NCBI GenBank assembly: GCA_034509925.1
Contig: CM067532.1
Coordinates: 6,226,142-6,290,141 of the forward strand
Length of the DNA stretch: 64,000 nt
Direction of reading: 5' to 3'
DNA from: Hirudinaria manillensis
Lineage: Eukaryota > Annelida > Clitellata > Hirudinida > Hirudinidae
The notes under the pieces are model-generated. The model saw only the letters and a program-made list of their open reading frames with translations. It did no database searches and was not told the origin of the DNA. Made by a program: the position numbers and the translations under genes. Below are positions 1-11,318 of the stretch, one piece after another (the stretch's first letter is position 1; the number at the start of each line of letters is the position of its first letter).

Positions 1-1384
1 AACGAAGTACGATTATCAAGTAGAACGATCTCTATTTAGCAATAAAATTATTACTAAAATTTATGGATTAAAAATTTGTTCATTTAAGAAATTAATTAGC
101 AATTGAAAATGATCATTTTGTTATTAATGGAATATTCCTTTGTTTTCAAGAAAGCCGTAATATAAATGTAATTCTAAAAGGAATTTTAAGTTTGAATTTA
201 TTAAAATTGTTATAAATTTTCCTAACGAGACCTTTCGATGTAGAATTCACGTCAAATCAAAAGCTAAACAAAAACCTTTCATAAGAAATGGTTGGCCACT
301 TGAAACTACTTCTTTACCAGATTCTTCAATTCCGGATGTGTCAACGATAAGTGAAAGTTCAGAATACTGAAGAAGAAGCTCGGTGGAGCGGATTTTCCCG
401 CATTGATAGATGGACGGAGAGATGGCTGGCTGGATGGATGATGGGGAAGTCCATCCCTGTCTATCTCTGAGATGAAAGGATATTGTGATACAATTTGGAT
501 ACCACTCGTGATGCAATTTGTGATTCGTGCGCTGTGCTATTAGAGATCTTGAGTTAATGATTTAAAAGCCTTAGTTCATATCAAAACAAAAATAGTCAAC
601 GTGTAATTAATAAAAAAAACTTTATTATTAATTAATGAGCTGAATTATTTTAAAGACTTGGCGATAGTAACACCGAAATCATCGCATGTTTAATATGACC
701 GTATTACGTAACAACAAAATAACAAATATTTCCTTCACAAAATTCCAGAATATAATTTCACCTTATGGCCTAACTTTTAGCTGTTTGATTGTTATGTATT
801 TACACAGAAAAGTAAAACAAACAGATCAGTAAGTTGTACGACTAGGTTGACTACCAAAGCAAACTGAAGTCGTGTCTGGACATTTAAATCTTTCCGAGCA
901 GTGAATTTATTGTTAATATCAAATTAGTGAAAACTTCATCACAGGACGAACTTAAACTAACCTTGGAGTTCTAAGATTCGAACGAATATTTGGCACCAAA
1001 ACTATGAAATTTTGTGCATAATCTTTTTAAAGTTCACTTTTAAACTCTGTCCGAGATGGCATGTCATTCTAGCCGTGAATACAATAAGGGAATCTTAATA
1101 GTTGCAGGAGATGGAAGTGATACCTTCTGGAATTTCCAAGATTTCCAAGATTCGTTTGCTTTCGCTTTCAAGTCAAGTGATGGTAAGTGAAAGATGAAGA
1201 GCTTGAAAACATGATTTTTAACAAAGTCGAAGGACCAATGAATCAATGAGCCATCCTCTGCAATGTTTGTAGAAAATATAAAATTATACTCTGGAAATCG
1301 TAATATAAATGCTGACTCATCTGTTGAAATCTGATTGTCGAAAGCAAGTTTTTCTGCAAGCAATCAATTAAAGATAATGAGTAC

Positions 1385-1420
1385 AATAACAATAATAATA
1401 ATAATAATAATAATAATATA
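1385..1420. repeat. (AAT)n microsatellite
   Basis: About 36 bases of nearly pure AAT/ATA trinucleotide with one AAC variant. Confidence 0.9.
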
Positions 1421-1684
1421 TGAATTTCCGTACAATTTTTGTCAATGATTAGAAAAAATTTAGGCACACGTATTTATCGCTTCGCACGCAAATGTTCGCT
1501 CGTGATTTGCTCGTGATATTACGTTCATTATGTGGCATTGGTATTACTTATCAAGATATTTCGAATTTGGAAACTCAGAGACATACTTTAATCATACCCG
1601 TTGAGTTTGATGATGGTTTGATTCAATATTAAGATTTTATGAATACTGGAGCTGTTTATCGGTACTGATAAGAGAATAGTATTA

Positions 1685-1868
<184 letters not shown>

Positions 1869-2334
1869 TCAAATTTGTAAATTAATGAAAGGCTTGTCTT
1901 GAAAAAAAATCACCAAAGGACTCAGTAAGTTAATAAGATTTAATAAAGTTAATAACTTTAAAACGCTCATCGGACATAAGATAGAATTTGTGAAAATGAT
2001 ATCATTTTTTTTTAGATGAAGCAACATTCGAAAAGACAACTTACAATTATCCAAATGCGGTAAATAACAATCTACTTCAATTTTTTTTAATAATTTGCAT
2101 TTCATTTTGCTCCATCGAAGGTCTAAAAAATAAACATCAAGTCACCTGACAGAATATAAGCGTTCCTTGTCATCAATGGTTATGTGATTGTTCATAAATC
2201 ACAATTTTTTGATGTATTTGGCATTCTGGTGCACAACGTTCTGTCTAACTCTAAATAAAAGATCATGAAATATAAGTGAAATGATTTATGAAATGAGACA
2301 CTGGAAGGTTTTTGTTTAAATGTCTTAACATGCT

Positions 2335-3113
2335 AATGTATTTCCTTTCATTTCATTTATTTCATTTATTCGAGACGAACGAAGGGCCGAGGCCTCTGAC
2401 ACGTTCGAAAAAAAAACAACTGAAGCGCAAATAGAACATAAACAATCGCCATTCGGACTTAAAAAACAAAAAAAACAAAAACAAAAAAAACTCTTGTACA
2501 TATGTAAGCTCTTAGGGTTCATGATATTTAAGGTATTGGTTAAGGTTCAATTTGTGGATCTCAGCATTGAAGCGGGACGTGGTAGAGGAGTTAACGACAT
2601 GGGCTGGCAGGGTGTTCCAGGATTTGACAATTCGATTGGAGAAAAAGTATTTGGAAGTATTACAACGGAATTTGTTTGTCCTGAGTTTGTAGTTGTGGCC
2701 TCTGGTCCTATTGTATGTTGATCTGTTGAGAGTAGTGGAGATTTTGCTATTAGTAAGGCCTTTTAGTAATTTAAAACACATGGTGAGATCGGCCAGTAGT
2801 CTTCGTTTTTCTAGGGTGGGCAATTTAAGAATCTTTAGTCTCAGCAGATAAGGATATTTGGCCAGTGTGGGAATGGCCTTGGTGAACCTTTTTTGGATCT
2901 GTTCAAGCCTATCGATGAGAAGTTTTTTGTGTGGGTTCCATACAGGAGAGCCATACTCGAGTATTGGCCTAACAAAGGTACAAAATGCCCTTATGAGGAT
3001 GTCATGGTCACGTGAGGAAAATGATGCTAGAATCAGTTTGGATATTGTAGCTGCCTTTCTGGTGATGTTATCTATGTGTTTGTCAAGTCGGAGCGAAGAA
3101 TCTATGAGTTATA
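2335..3113 (-). mobile_element. 5'-truncated CR1/Jockey-like LINE, C-terminal end of reverse transcriptase plus 3' tail
   Basis: On the minus strand one uninterrupted frame runs from about 3113 to a TAA at 2512-2514. It gives the C-terminal part of a non-LTR retrotransposon ORF2: RLDKHIDNITRKA, then VRPILEYGSPVWNP, LEQIQKRFTKAIP, LPTLEKRRLLADL, and RGHNYKLRT...SKYFFSNRIVKSWNTLP. These are typical of the region after the catalytic palm in CR1/Jockey-type elements; the YxDD core is absent because the copy is truncated at its 5' end. After the stop comes about 170 bases of 3' UTR with T-rich runs, ending in short AAATG/AAAT-like repeats (2340-2372), as in CR1-type 3' ends. The frame is unbroken, so the insertion is probably fairly young. 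No clear target-site duplication was found. Confidence 0.85.
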
Positions 3114-3137
3114 TCTATTTCATTGCATGAAATAACA

Positions 3138-3407
3138 ATGGATTACAATCTAACATATACCATCATCAAACAGTCTAAAGATGAAGCAGAAACAAGCAAA
3201 GCAGGCCAATTGAAAGGCGATAGTGTTTCAACGAAAATAGTCAGGAAAATCATTAAAAACGGCCCAGATATTCGAATGGAAGAAACCATCACAACAACCA
3301 GAGTGAGCCCTAAGGGGAAAACCAGCGTCAGCACCCAGAAAGTCATCAGAGCTCCAACAGCTGAGGAATTAAAAGTAATTTTAAATTCAGGTTTTTTAAA
3401 TAACTAA
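3138..3407 (+). CDS. small orphan ORF, 89 aa, function unknown
   Basis: A complete single-exon frame with a good ATG context (A at -3, G at +4). The predicted protein is polar, rich in Lys, Thr and Ser, and has no hydrophobic segment. Its middle contains EETITTTRVSPKGKTS followed by TQKVIRAPTAEEL, which looks like regular protein sequence rather than random translation and recalls linkers of large cytoskeletal proteins, but I do not recognise a family. A GTAATT directly after the codons for EELK could be a splice donor, so the last 13 residues may not be used. It begins about 25 bases beyond the truncated 5' end of the LINE, on the opposite strand. It could be a short gene, a last exon whose upstream part was displaced by the LINE, or a retrocopy. 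Confidence 0.4.
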   Translation: MDYNLTYTIIKQSKDEAETSKAGQLKGDSVSTKIVRKIIKNGPDIRMEETITTTRVSPKGKTSVSTQKVIRAPTAEELKVILNSGFLNN

Positions 3408-4961
3408 TTTTAAATCAAATGGTTTTACATCTTCTTGTTTAATTGTCGAGAAGATCACAAAAATATGCAGTCTATTTGTCCGTAACAAAGTAAAAAAAAA
3501 ATCTTTAATTTTTCTATATCTCTGAAATTAACTGAATTTGACCTGCTATTGCTTAACTTCAACAACCCAAATTTCAACAATAGGTATCAGGTGTTAATTG
3601 AATTTCTAGGCTTTTTTTAGAAATTAACTTCCTAATAACTTTAATAATTGCAATGTTTTCCTTTTCAGAAATTTATGATGAAACAGAACTAAAGATCTCA
3701 TAATTTGGGGGGAGGCATTTGTGGTGGCATTTCATGATAATTTATGATAATTTATGTACAACTTTGATTTGTATTCTACTCCTACTGCAGATGATTCTCG
3801 GAACTTTTCGAACGTCATAACAAAATGGCCAAACTTGACATTGACATCGCTTATAAATCAATAAACAAATGGAAATTTTGTTATTTCTGACTTATTGTTT
3901 TGCCTCCGCTTCAAAGAAATGTTTTGCAAACGCAAACAAACAACTTGAAATCCATTAGAATCTTCCTTGAGACATTATACAATGAAATTTGTCAAGTAGC
4001 GTTGTTGAAAATAATAAATGGGTTTAAGAACCAATTATGCGTCGGTCAATACGTTTGAAGCAACGTATGTCGTCTTTCAGAGTCTTTCTGAGATTAGATA
4101 AATCGACTTATTCAATAAATATCAGATTATGAGATCACATAGACCAAGCACATTATAGGCCCTTAAACGTTATAAATGTCACGAGGTTGGATCAATTAAT
4201 GTTAGATTCTTAGATCATATTAGAAGCGATTTTGACGAGACCGAATCTACAGGAATTCATTGTTCAAGTCTTTGGTCCTCACCGTACATTAGCTTCACAG
4301 TAGTTTCACCTTTAAATTCCCTTTTCAAAATGTAAGACTGTAACATTCCGATAACTTTTGAAACAGGTGCAAATGGATTTCAATGAGAAATTTAGAATTA
4401 AAAACGGACTTTTAATAATTGGTCAAAACGTAATTGAGAGGTTTTCACAAAGCTTCTTTTCTAAGGACAACTCCCTAGTAAATGAAAATTGAAGCAATTA
4501 ATTATTGTTTAAAAAATTAATTCCAGTAATTGATTCTGAATAAATAAATGAATAAATAAAGTATTAGATCCCTTAGAAGCCCTTAGATCACGAACAAATT
4601 CAAGACGATTTTGCAGTGACTTGTAATTGCGGGAAATTTGCTCGTTGCTAATCACTGTATAGTGATTCAAGGGCGTGTAATAGTCGTGTGAAAACCGTTT
4701 GTCTATTAATAAGCAATACAGGGTGTTCGGACAATCAATTGTACGAGTTTCATCTCTTCAATTAAGAGGTTCACTCGAGTTCTTTGCGAAGTCGTTAAAC
4801 ATCTCCTTGGTCGAGACCCATATACGCCCCTATGTACGGCATTCCTGTCTACCTGTGATTGGCCGGCTTCAATTGAGACAATCTAGCCGTTCTCTCTTCT
4901 TGCTTCACTTGAGTTCTGTGCAATGCCATTGTTGATATTGTGACACGGGTCAACTGGCAAT
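3408..4961. other. intergenic, no gene seen
   Basis: AT-rich spacer between the orphan ORF and the ABCG gene. No splice-compatible coding pattern or RNA gene was noticed. Confidence 0.55.
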
Positions 4962-4970
4962 TATATAAAG
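4962..4970 (+). promoter_or_regulatory. TATA box candidate of the ABCG2-like gene
   Basis: TATATAAAG lies 135 bases before the ATG at 5105, on the same strand. A start site about 30 bases downstream (near 4995) would give a 5' UTR of roughly 110 bases. It is a good match to the metazoan TATA consensus in the right place, but this AT-rich sequence yields TATA-like strings by chance. Confidence 0.45.
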
Positions 4971-5104
4971 ACCTTCCTCAGGAAGTTTATTGAGTCGTTT
5001 TTCGAGCGGTTGAAAGGAATTTCGTGAATTAAAGTCTTCTATCTCTGCATCTCTGGATTTGCCTAGTTTTGAACATTTGATAAGTTTGTGAAGTCGGGAT
5101 AAAA

Positions 5105-8100
5105 ATGACTTTGGGAGAATCGATTTCAAGTCGTGAAGACAATTTTGACGGCGTCGTCTCAATTCCACTGGACGACATTAAACCGGGCAAAGCTCAGTCC
5201 AGCACAGGATCAGTTATTACGTACCATGATCTTTCCTATACAGTTCGAGTTAAAGCAAAAAAGGTTTTTGGCTGCGGAACCGTTGAGAAAAAAATTCTAC
5301 ACAATTTGAAGTGAGTTTTTAGTTCTAAAGTTAATTATAAAAGCTAAGCATCGATAAGCTAACTATTCGTCAATAGTTTAAATTATGAATGTTCTCCACT
5401 GGAAAACTGTTTACTTGAACTGTTGTTCCCAGCGGCATCTTTAAGCCCGGAATGAACGCAATTATGGGTCCAACGGGAGGAGGAAAAAGCTCGTAAGTTT
5501 TTTTGCTTTCGAATTGTTCGAGTATTTTCATGGACATTTTAATTCTATTTTTGTCATTTCAATTTCTTTTTTTTTTCAAAACTGATTAGTTTGCTCGATG
5601 TCCTCGCTGGACACAAGAATCCGGCCGGAATTTCAGGCTCTGTCTTGGTGGATGGCAAGAGACAGCCAATCAACTTTAACAGGATGGCTGGCTACGTCAT
5701 TCAGGTAAGCAATCAAATGTAAAGGTAACCAAATATGAAGCCAATCAAAGTTCAAAAGGCAACCAAAACTATTTAAATAGGTATTTGACTTTGGATAGCT
5801 TAAAATCTATTGTTGAATCATTTTATGCGCTCTGCTTGCAAATTTCTTGTGCAAACCATTTGAGCAAATGATAAATAATTTAAAATAAAATCATAATATT
5901 TTCACGATGGATGTATAGGAAGATATCGTGATGGGAACATTGACGGTCAGAGAGAACATCATGTTCTCTGCTAATCTCAGGCTTGCCAGATCTTTGGGCC
6001 ACGAAGAAAAGAAAAACCGTGTCAGTGAAATCATCAAAGAACTTGGACTCGTAAAATGTGCCGAAACCAAGGTACTTGTGCCGGTCGTGAGAAAAAGCGG
6101 AGGCATTTTAATTAATTCATTTGTTTTCTTCAAAGGTTGGCACTGAGTTTATGAGGGGAGTATCAGGAGGCGAGAAGAAAAGAGCTGCCATCGGCATGGA
6201 AATGATTGTCTCGCCAAACATTCTTTTCCTCGATGAGCCAACAACGGGTCTCGATTCCAATACTGCTGGTGCCGTCATGTCCCTGTTACATAAGTGAGTC
6301 GAGTTTGCCTTTTAGTTAAGGCTATTACTTGTGCTTCATTTATTATTAAACGGATCGTTTGCAATTGATGTCAGACTGTCTCTAAACGGGAGAACGATCA
6401 TATTTTCCATCCATCAACCGCGCTACTCCATCTACAAACTTTTCCACCGGTTAACTCTCCTCGCCGACGGTCGAACAGTTTACCACGGACCTGCGGAAGA
6501 GGCTCTCGAACATTTTGCCTCGATCGGTTTGTGGCCCGATTAATAAACCATTATAATCGTAATTTCCCGGCTTGCCATTTATTGATCGATTTCATTCAAA
6601 TTTTATTTATTTGTTTTAATTTACAAATATCAGGCGTAATCAGATGCTTGCTAAATGACAGTAATTAAATGATTAGCTCTAATTTAATATTTAATCTAAT
6701 ATTAACCATGATTTAATGTCTGGAACAGGTTATTCCTGTGAGGTTCACGATAATCCGTCAGATTTCTTTCTCGACGTCATCAAGGAAGATTGTTCTAGAA
6801 ATAATGCTGATGACGATAATGAACAACCAGGTGAATTTTTGCGAAGCAATCTTTCAACGTATTTATTGCCTTTCACGCCCTTTGCATTGATTGATTGGTT
6901 TCATTGATGATATCTGAGAGCCAAAACAAGAGTGTTCAAGAATTTATATTCAAGAAGGCTTAAGAATTTTTTTGCGGTTAAAGTTTTATAATAGTAATAT
7001 TGGCAATGATGACATTCGTGTGAAAGCATTGATTTGTAAAAGTCAACTTTAACTCTCTTTTCTCTACAATATTTTGTTGTGGATTAAATTATTTGTTCCT
7101 AGATTTGCAATAATTAAGAAATAAATAGCAACAAACAAAACAAACATAAACAAACAAACATGTGCATGCTTCAATCCTTTACAGGAGCACCCGAAGTCGT
7201 GTCTGACGGGAAAACAACATCTCAAATACGACCACATACAGATTTGACCTTTTCAAAGTTCCTCAACGAAAAGTATCTAGAATCGCCATGGGCAGCAAGG
7301 TTAGACTTCGTTTGCCCAATTTATTCATCCTATGAATTCCTTGCAAATGCCATTATTACCTCCTTTGTTACAAAGAAGTCAAGGCAACCAGCATTAATTC
7401 TCAGTTAATAATTCATAATTGCAGTGGTTATACCTCGAGCACAAATGTATAAATACGTTTAAACATTTCACGTTTGAATTGTTGTTAAGAGCATTTATTA
7501 TAAAGTTATAATTGCTATGCAAGTTCATTACGAGCTGATGAATAATTAAGAATTGTTCATTCATACCAAATATAACAATCGCAAATTGCTAGGACTAAGT
7601 AATCGAATTGGGACTTCAATGACGATAGAATAATAAACAAGTTAATTAACAATTAGTTAACAAGCTTAACGTTATTTTTTTGCTTATTTTTATTTAGCGT
7701 TCAAGAGGAGTTAAAGAATTATCCAATACCACCAAAGAAAGAAGTATCATTCAAAAACTTCTTTCTTGACCAATACCCAACTTCATTTCCAACACAAGTA
7801 CTTCCTTTGCATTTTCAGTTTATTCACATATCTTAAAATCCAGTTAAATTCACTCTCTGTAGTCATCATAATCAGTTTAAATGATATAATTATCAACTGA
7901 TTAAAAAAGAAAAAGTAGAACGCTGAGTTTAAAACATCATTCATAACTGAACAATTCAATCTATTCTACAAATTTCCTCTTGAAATTTCAGTGTAAATAT
8001 TTATCTGCAAGAACCATTAAAAACATCATAAGAAATCCACAGGCCATCTTGTCTCAAGTGAGTTCAATAGAATCTGAATTTTTTTTAAATGTTGTTAAGT

Positions 8101-9615
8101 TGAGCATTAATAATACGTTAAGTATTAAGTAAATAGTAAAAAGTTAATTTCAACTTTGATCTCTCAAGGTGATCGTCAGCTTAATATTTTCCATCATCAT
8201 TGGCCTCATTTTCCTTAGACTGGACTTGAAATTGGACGTGGCAAGCACGGCCCTTCAAAACAGGTGAATCTGTCATGCGATCGTGCAATTCTGACGTATG
8301 CTAAAGTGACTAACATTCGTATGTAACATGACCTTTGTTGACCTGACATATATTCATTTGCAGGACTGGAGCTCTTTTCTTTTTGACCGTGAATCAAATG
8401 TTTGCCAACATGCAGGCTGTTGACCTATTCATTAGAGAACGAGTGCTTTTCAGGTACTTCAATAAACTTATAAAATAATTAAATATTATTCCTGTCAGTC
8501 GGATTTTACCATACCAATGTGATCAATTTACCGTAAAAATGTTCTGATTTTAAATCTAATTAGTTATTACATCCAATTCCAGGCATGAAAACGGTAGCGG
8601 TTACTACAGGACCATTTCCTACTTCTTCGCCAAACTTTTTTGCGATGTTCTGCCGATGCGCATAATTCCTGTCACCGTGTTTGCCATCATCACCTACTTC
8701 ATGATAGGTCTGGCAATGGAATGTCTAATTATCAGGATCCATTATTAGGATATAAATCTTTAAATAATTCTAAATAATTACTCAGGATTCCAATACTCCG
8801 CCGACAAGTTTTTCATCTTCTACTTCGGCATGATTGTAACCAGTTTGACTGCAAGTTCTCTCAGTTTTGCGGTCGGTGCATCGGTTGCAACAACTCAAAC
8901 TGGAACTCTTCTTCTTTCCATGATTTACGTCCTCATGATGGTCAGTTAGGTCTTTCCATGTATTCCACGTACTTTTTGTTCAATGTTTCATTATTCAACT
9001 TTGAAAGATTTTAGTGGTTGAAAGTTGATAACTCAATTGGTTTAAGTAATTCGGTTTTGATTTGCCTGAGTCCATTTTCCAGCTGTTCGGAGGTTTCTTA
9101 TCGAACGTGAAATCAATGGGAGATTGGCTCAACTGGCTCTCCTACCTCAGTATCATCAAATACAGCCTTACGGTGATTATTTGTTCTTTTTTTTTTAATT
9201 TTGAATATTTTTGAAAGATGTTTAATAAAATAATTTTTTTTATTTTCCGAAACAGCTTCAGTATGTCAACCAATTGGCTGATGCCCCCATAAAGGTCTTG
9301 AACGAAACCTCGCAAACGGAGTATTTGTGAGTATCGTGTTTTTATAATTAATTTGTCCTTTTATTTGTAACAAACTTAATGAAATAATAATTTTTTTTAC
9401 ATTTACGAAATAGTCATTTTATATTGAGATAACCATTTTAAACTGAAATAATTATTAGCGACTACGAGCTGGGAAACAGACAACTGGACAGTCTGGGCTT
9501 CAGCCACGGAACGTCATTCGACATTGGCAAGAACTTCTTGGCTCTCATCTGCATCTGCGTCATCATGCTGACAATCACTTACATCAAACTCAGAACCCTA
9601 AACAAGTACAAGTAA
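5105..9615 (+). CDS. ABCG2-like: ABC transporter, subfamily G, ABCG2-like half-transporter (669 aa, 17 exons)
   Basis: Half-size ATP-binding cassette exporter of plasma or organelle membranes; ABCG2 relatives work as dimers and pump lipophilic compounds, urate or haem-type substrates. Exons: 5105-5310, 5433-5492, 5590-5704, 5919-6071, 6136-6293, 6375-6526, 6729-6830, 7185-7299, 7698-7797, 7992-8057, 8169-8263, 8364-8453, 8583-8707, 8786-8940, 9083-9172, 9256-9326, 9459-9615. All junctions are GT-AG and keep frame; the sum is 2010 bases, against 655 aa in human ABCG2. The nucleotide-binding domain comes first: Walker [10 protein letters not shown] (81-89), signature VSGGE (187-191), Walker B ILFLDEP with E212, and H-loop His244 in SIHQPRYS. 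The transmembrane half includes GYYRTISYF, with the Arg equivalent to human R482 kept, and ends in a hydrophobic helix before LNKYK. The last extracellular loop has a possible N-glycosylation site (NET) but none of the ABCG2 cysteines. The substrate cannot be inferred. Confidence 0.95.
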
Positions 9616-9764
9616 TGTCCAAACGTAAAGTGTACTATAAGTGTAACTGCCAACGAAACATCTAACTTGGTTGACCATCAAGCCAGTGTTGCGGACTTGT
9701 TTTGACCACCTGTTTGTAGATGCATTTCCTCGCTATTTTCTCGAAATATTTCTTTGCAGCTATC

Positions 9765-9770
9765 AATAAA
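9765..9770 (+). terminator. AATAAA polyadenylation signal of the ABCG2-like gene
   Basis: Canonical AATAAA 150 bases after the stop at 9615, the first such hexamer downstream. Confidence 0.55.
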
Positions 9771-11318
9771 TTAGCGATTAAAATGTGATTTATTTTATTT
9801 TATTGACCGTCGCCAGTTTAAAAATGAGATGATGACTCACAACTGCAACAAATGTTTGTTCGTGGAATGCACTTGATGGACAAACGATTCAATTTCTGTC
9901 TTTCTTTCTTTATCTCTCTCTCTCTCTCTCTCTCCCTCTTGATCTTATCATTTTACATTGATTAATAATTAATACATTATCGTTATTATTAATATTATTA
10001 ATAAGTAAGAGTTCAAAACAGAAATAAGTTAACTAAGTGTGCTTGTGTGACCTACTACCATGAATACCTGCTGTGACCTACGTGTCGCAGTGACCTAGTT
10101 TTCATTTATTGGTGTCAGACATGCCTATTGTGCATATTCGGATTATCTCAGTTTCGGATTATTGTTTCTGTTCTTGTCGTGTTTATTTATTCATATTATA
10201 AAATTAAGTTCATTTATACTTGAATTTAAGCATATTAGAAAGTCTTCAATTTCTATGAACTTCTTTGAAGTCGTTAAAAATGAGAAATCCCGATCTATGA
10301 TCAGAGATGATAGCGCACGGAGAAATTAAATTTTGTGTTTACATTTATATTTTCTTTTGATTGTCATCTTTGATTTTATTGATGTGTCGTAATAAAGAGA
10401 AGGATTCTTAATCGATCGCCATTTGTATAGCGCCCAACCTGAGGCTCTACCTGGCGATATCGTTAAACGCCAGTGACCGTTAATGCCTCGTTAAGGCTGC
10501 TATTCGCCAAAATTCTTTGGAAGGGGTACTTTTGTAAATGCTTAAAAATTGATTAAATTAGAAGCAATGAACCTTGATTGAATATGAGTGAGGTTTATTA
10601 TTAATATAATTATATGCTTTCTTTACGATAAGGCTATTGTTTTCTCTTTGTTCAATAGTAGCTCCCGAACAGGAAAGTTGAGATTTATCGGATATATTAG
10701 GATGTAGTGTAAGACAGTTCTTGCATTTCCCGAATAAAAACTATTACATTTTTAACCACAAATCATCGAGCCAAGAATTCCCCTCTTAGTTTAAAGTCCC
10801 TCAAAGGTGTCTCAGGATCTTCACTGGGATTGAAAAGTCTAGATTCAAAAGGACCATATCTTTTATAACCATAAGAAAAAGATAAGACACGTCTTGTCTT
10901 ATCTTACTTTTTGACAAAATTTGGATATATACAAAGTTCATACAATGTCTTACCTTATCTTCTGAGAATTTTTTGGGCCATTAATTTGCTGTCCTCGACT
11001 AAAATCTTGCAAAAAAAGCTACTAATAAATGTTTTGAGGCTTGTTCTGAAACATTTAACAGACGCACTGAACTTTGTATTAACACCCACAGTTTGAAGCT
11101 TTCTTTTGATGATAAAGTCCTGTAGATGTAAACATTGCTTGAAGTAGTTTTTGTCCGTAAAAGAAAGTGCGGCTTGTTAACATCTTTAAGGGTTCAGTTT
11201 GCAGAACTGCCTTCCTTTATATAACGCTCCTCTTAATGTAGTAGCAGAACTACTTTAATACGATATTTTTGTTAATTAACATATTTGCCAATAAAGTAAT
11301 TTTGAAATAGCTGTTATA
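9771..11318. other. intergenic, no gene seen
   Basis: Spacer between the ABCG and UGT genes. It contains a short CT microsatellite at 9913-9935 and no convincing coding exon. A GC-richer patch around 10420-10500 has several short inverted words (for example CTGGCG and CGCCAG) and could be an old repeat. Confidence 0.55.
9913..9935. repeat. (CT)n microsatellite
   Basis: About 23 bases of alternating C and T. Confidence 0.9.
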
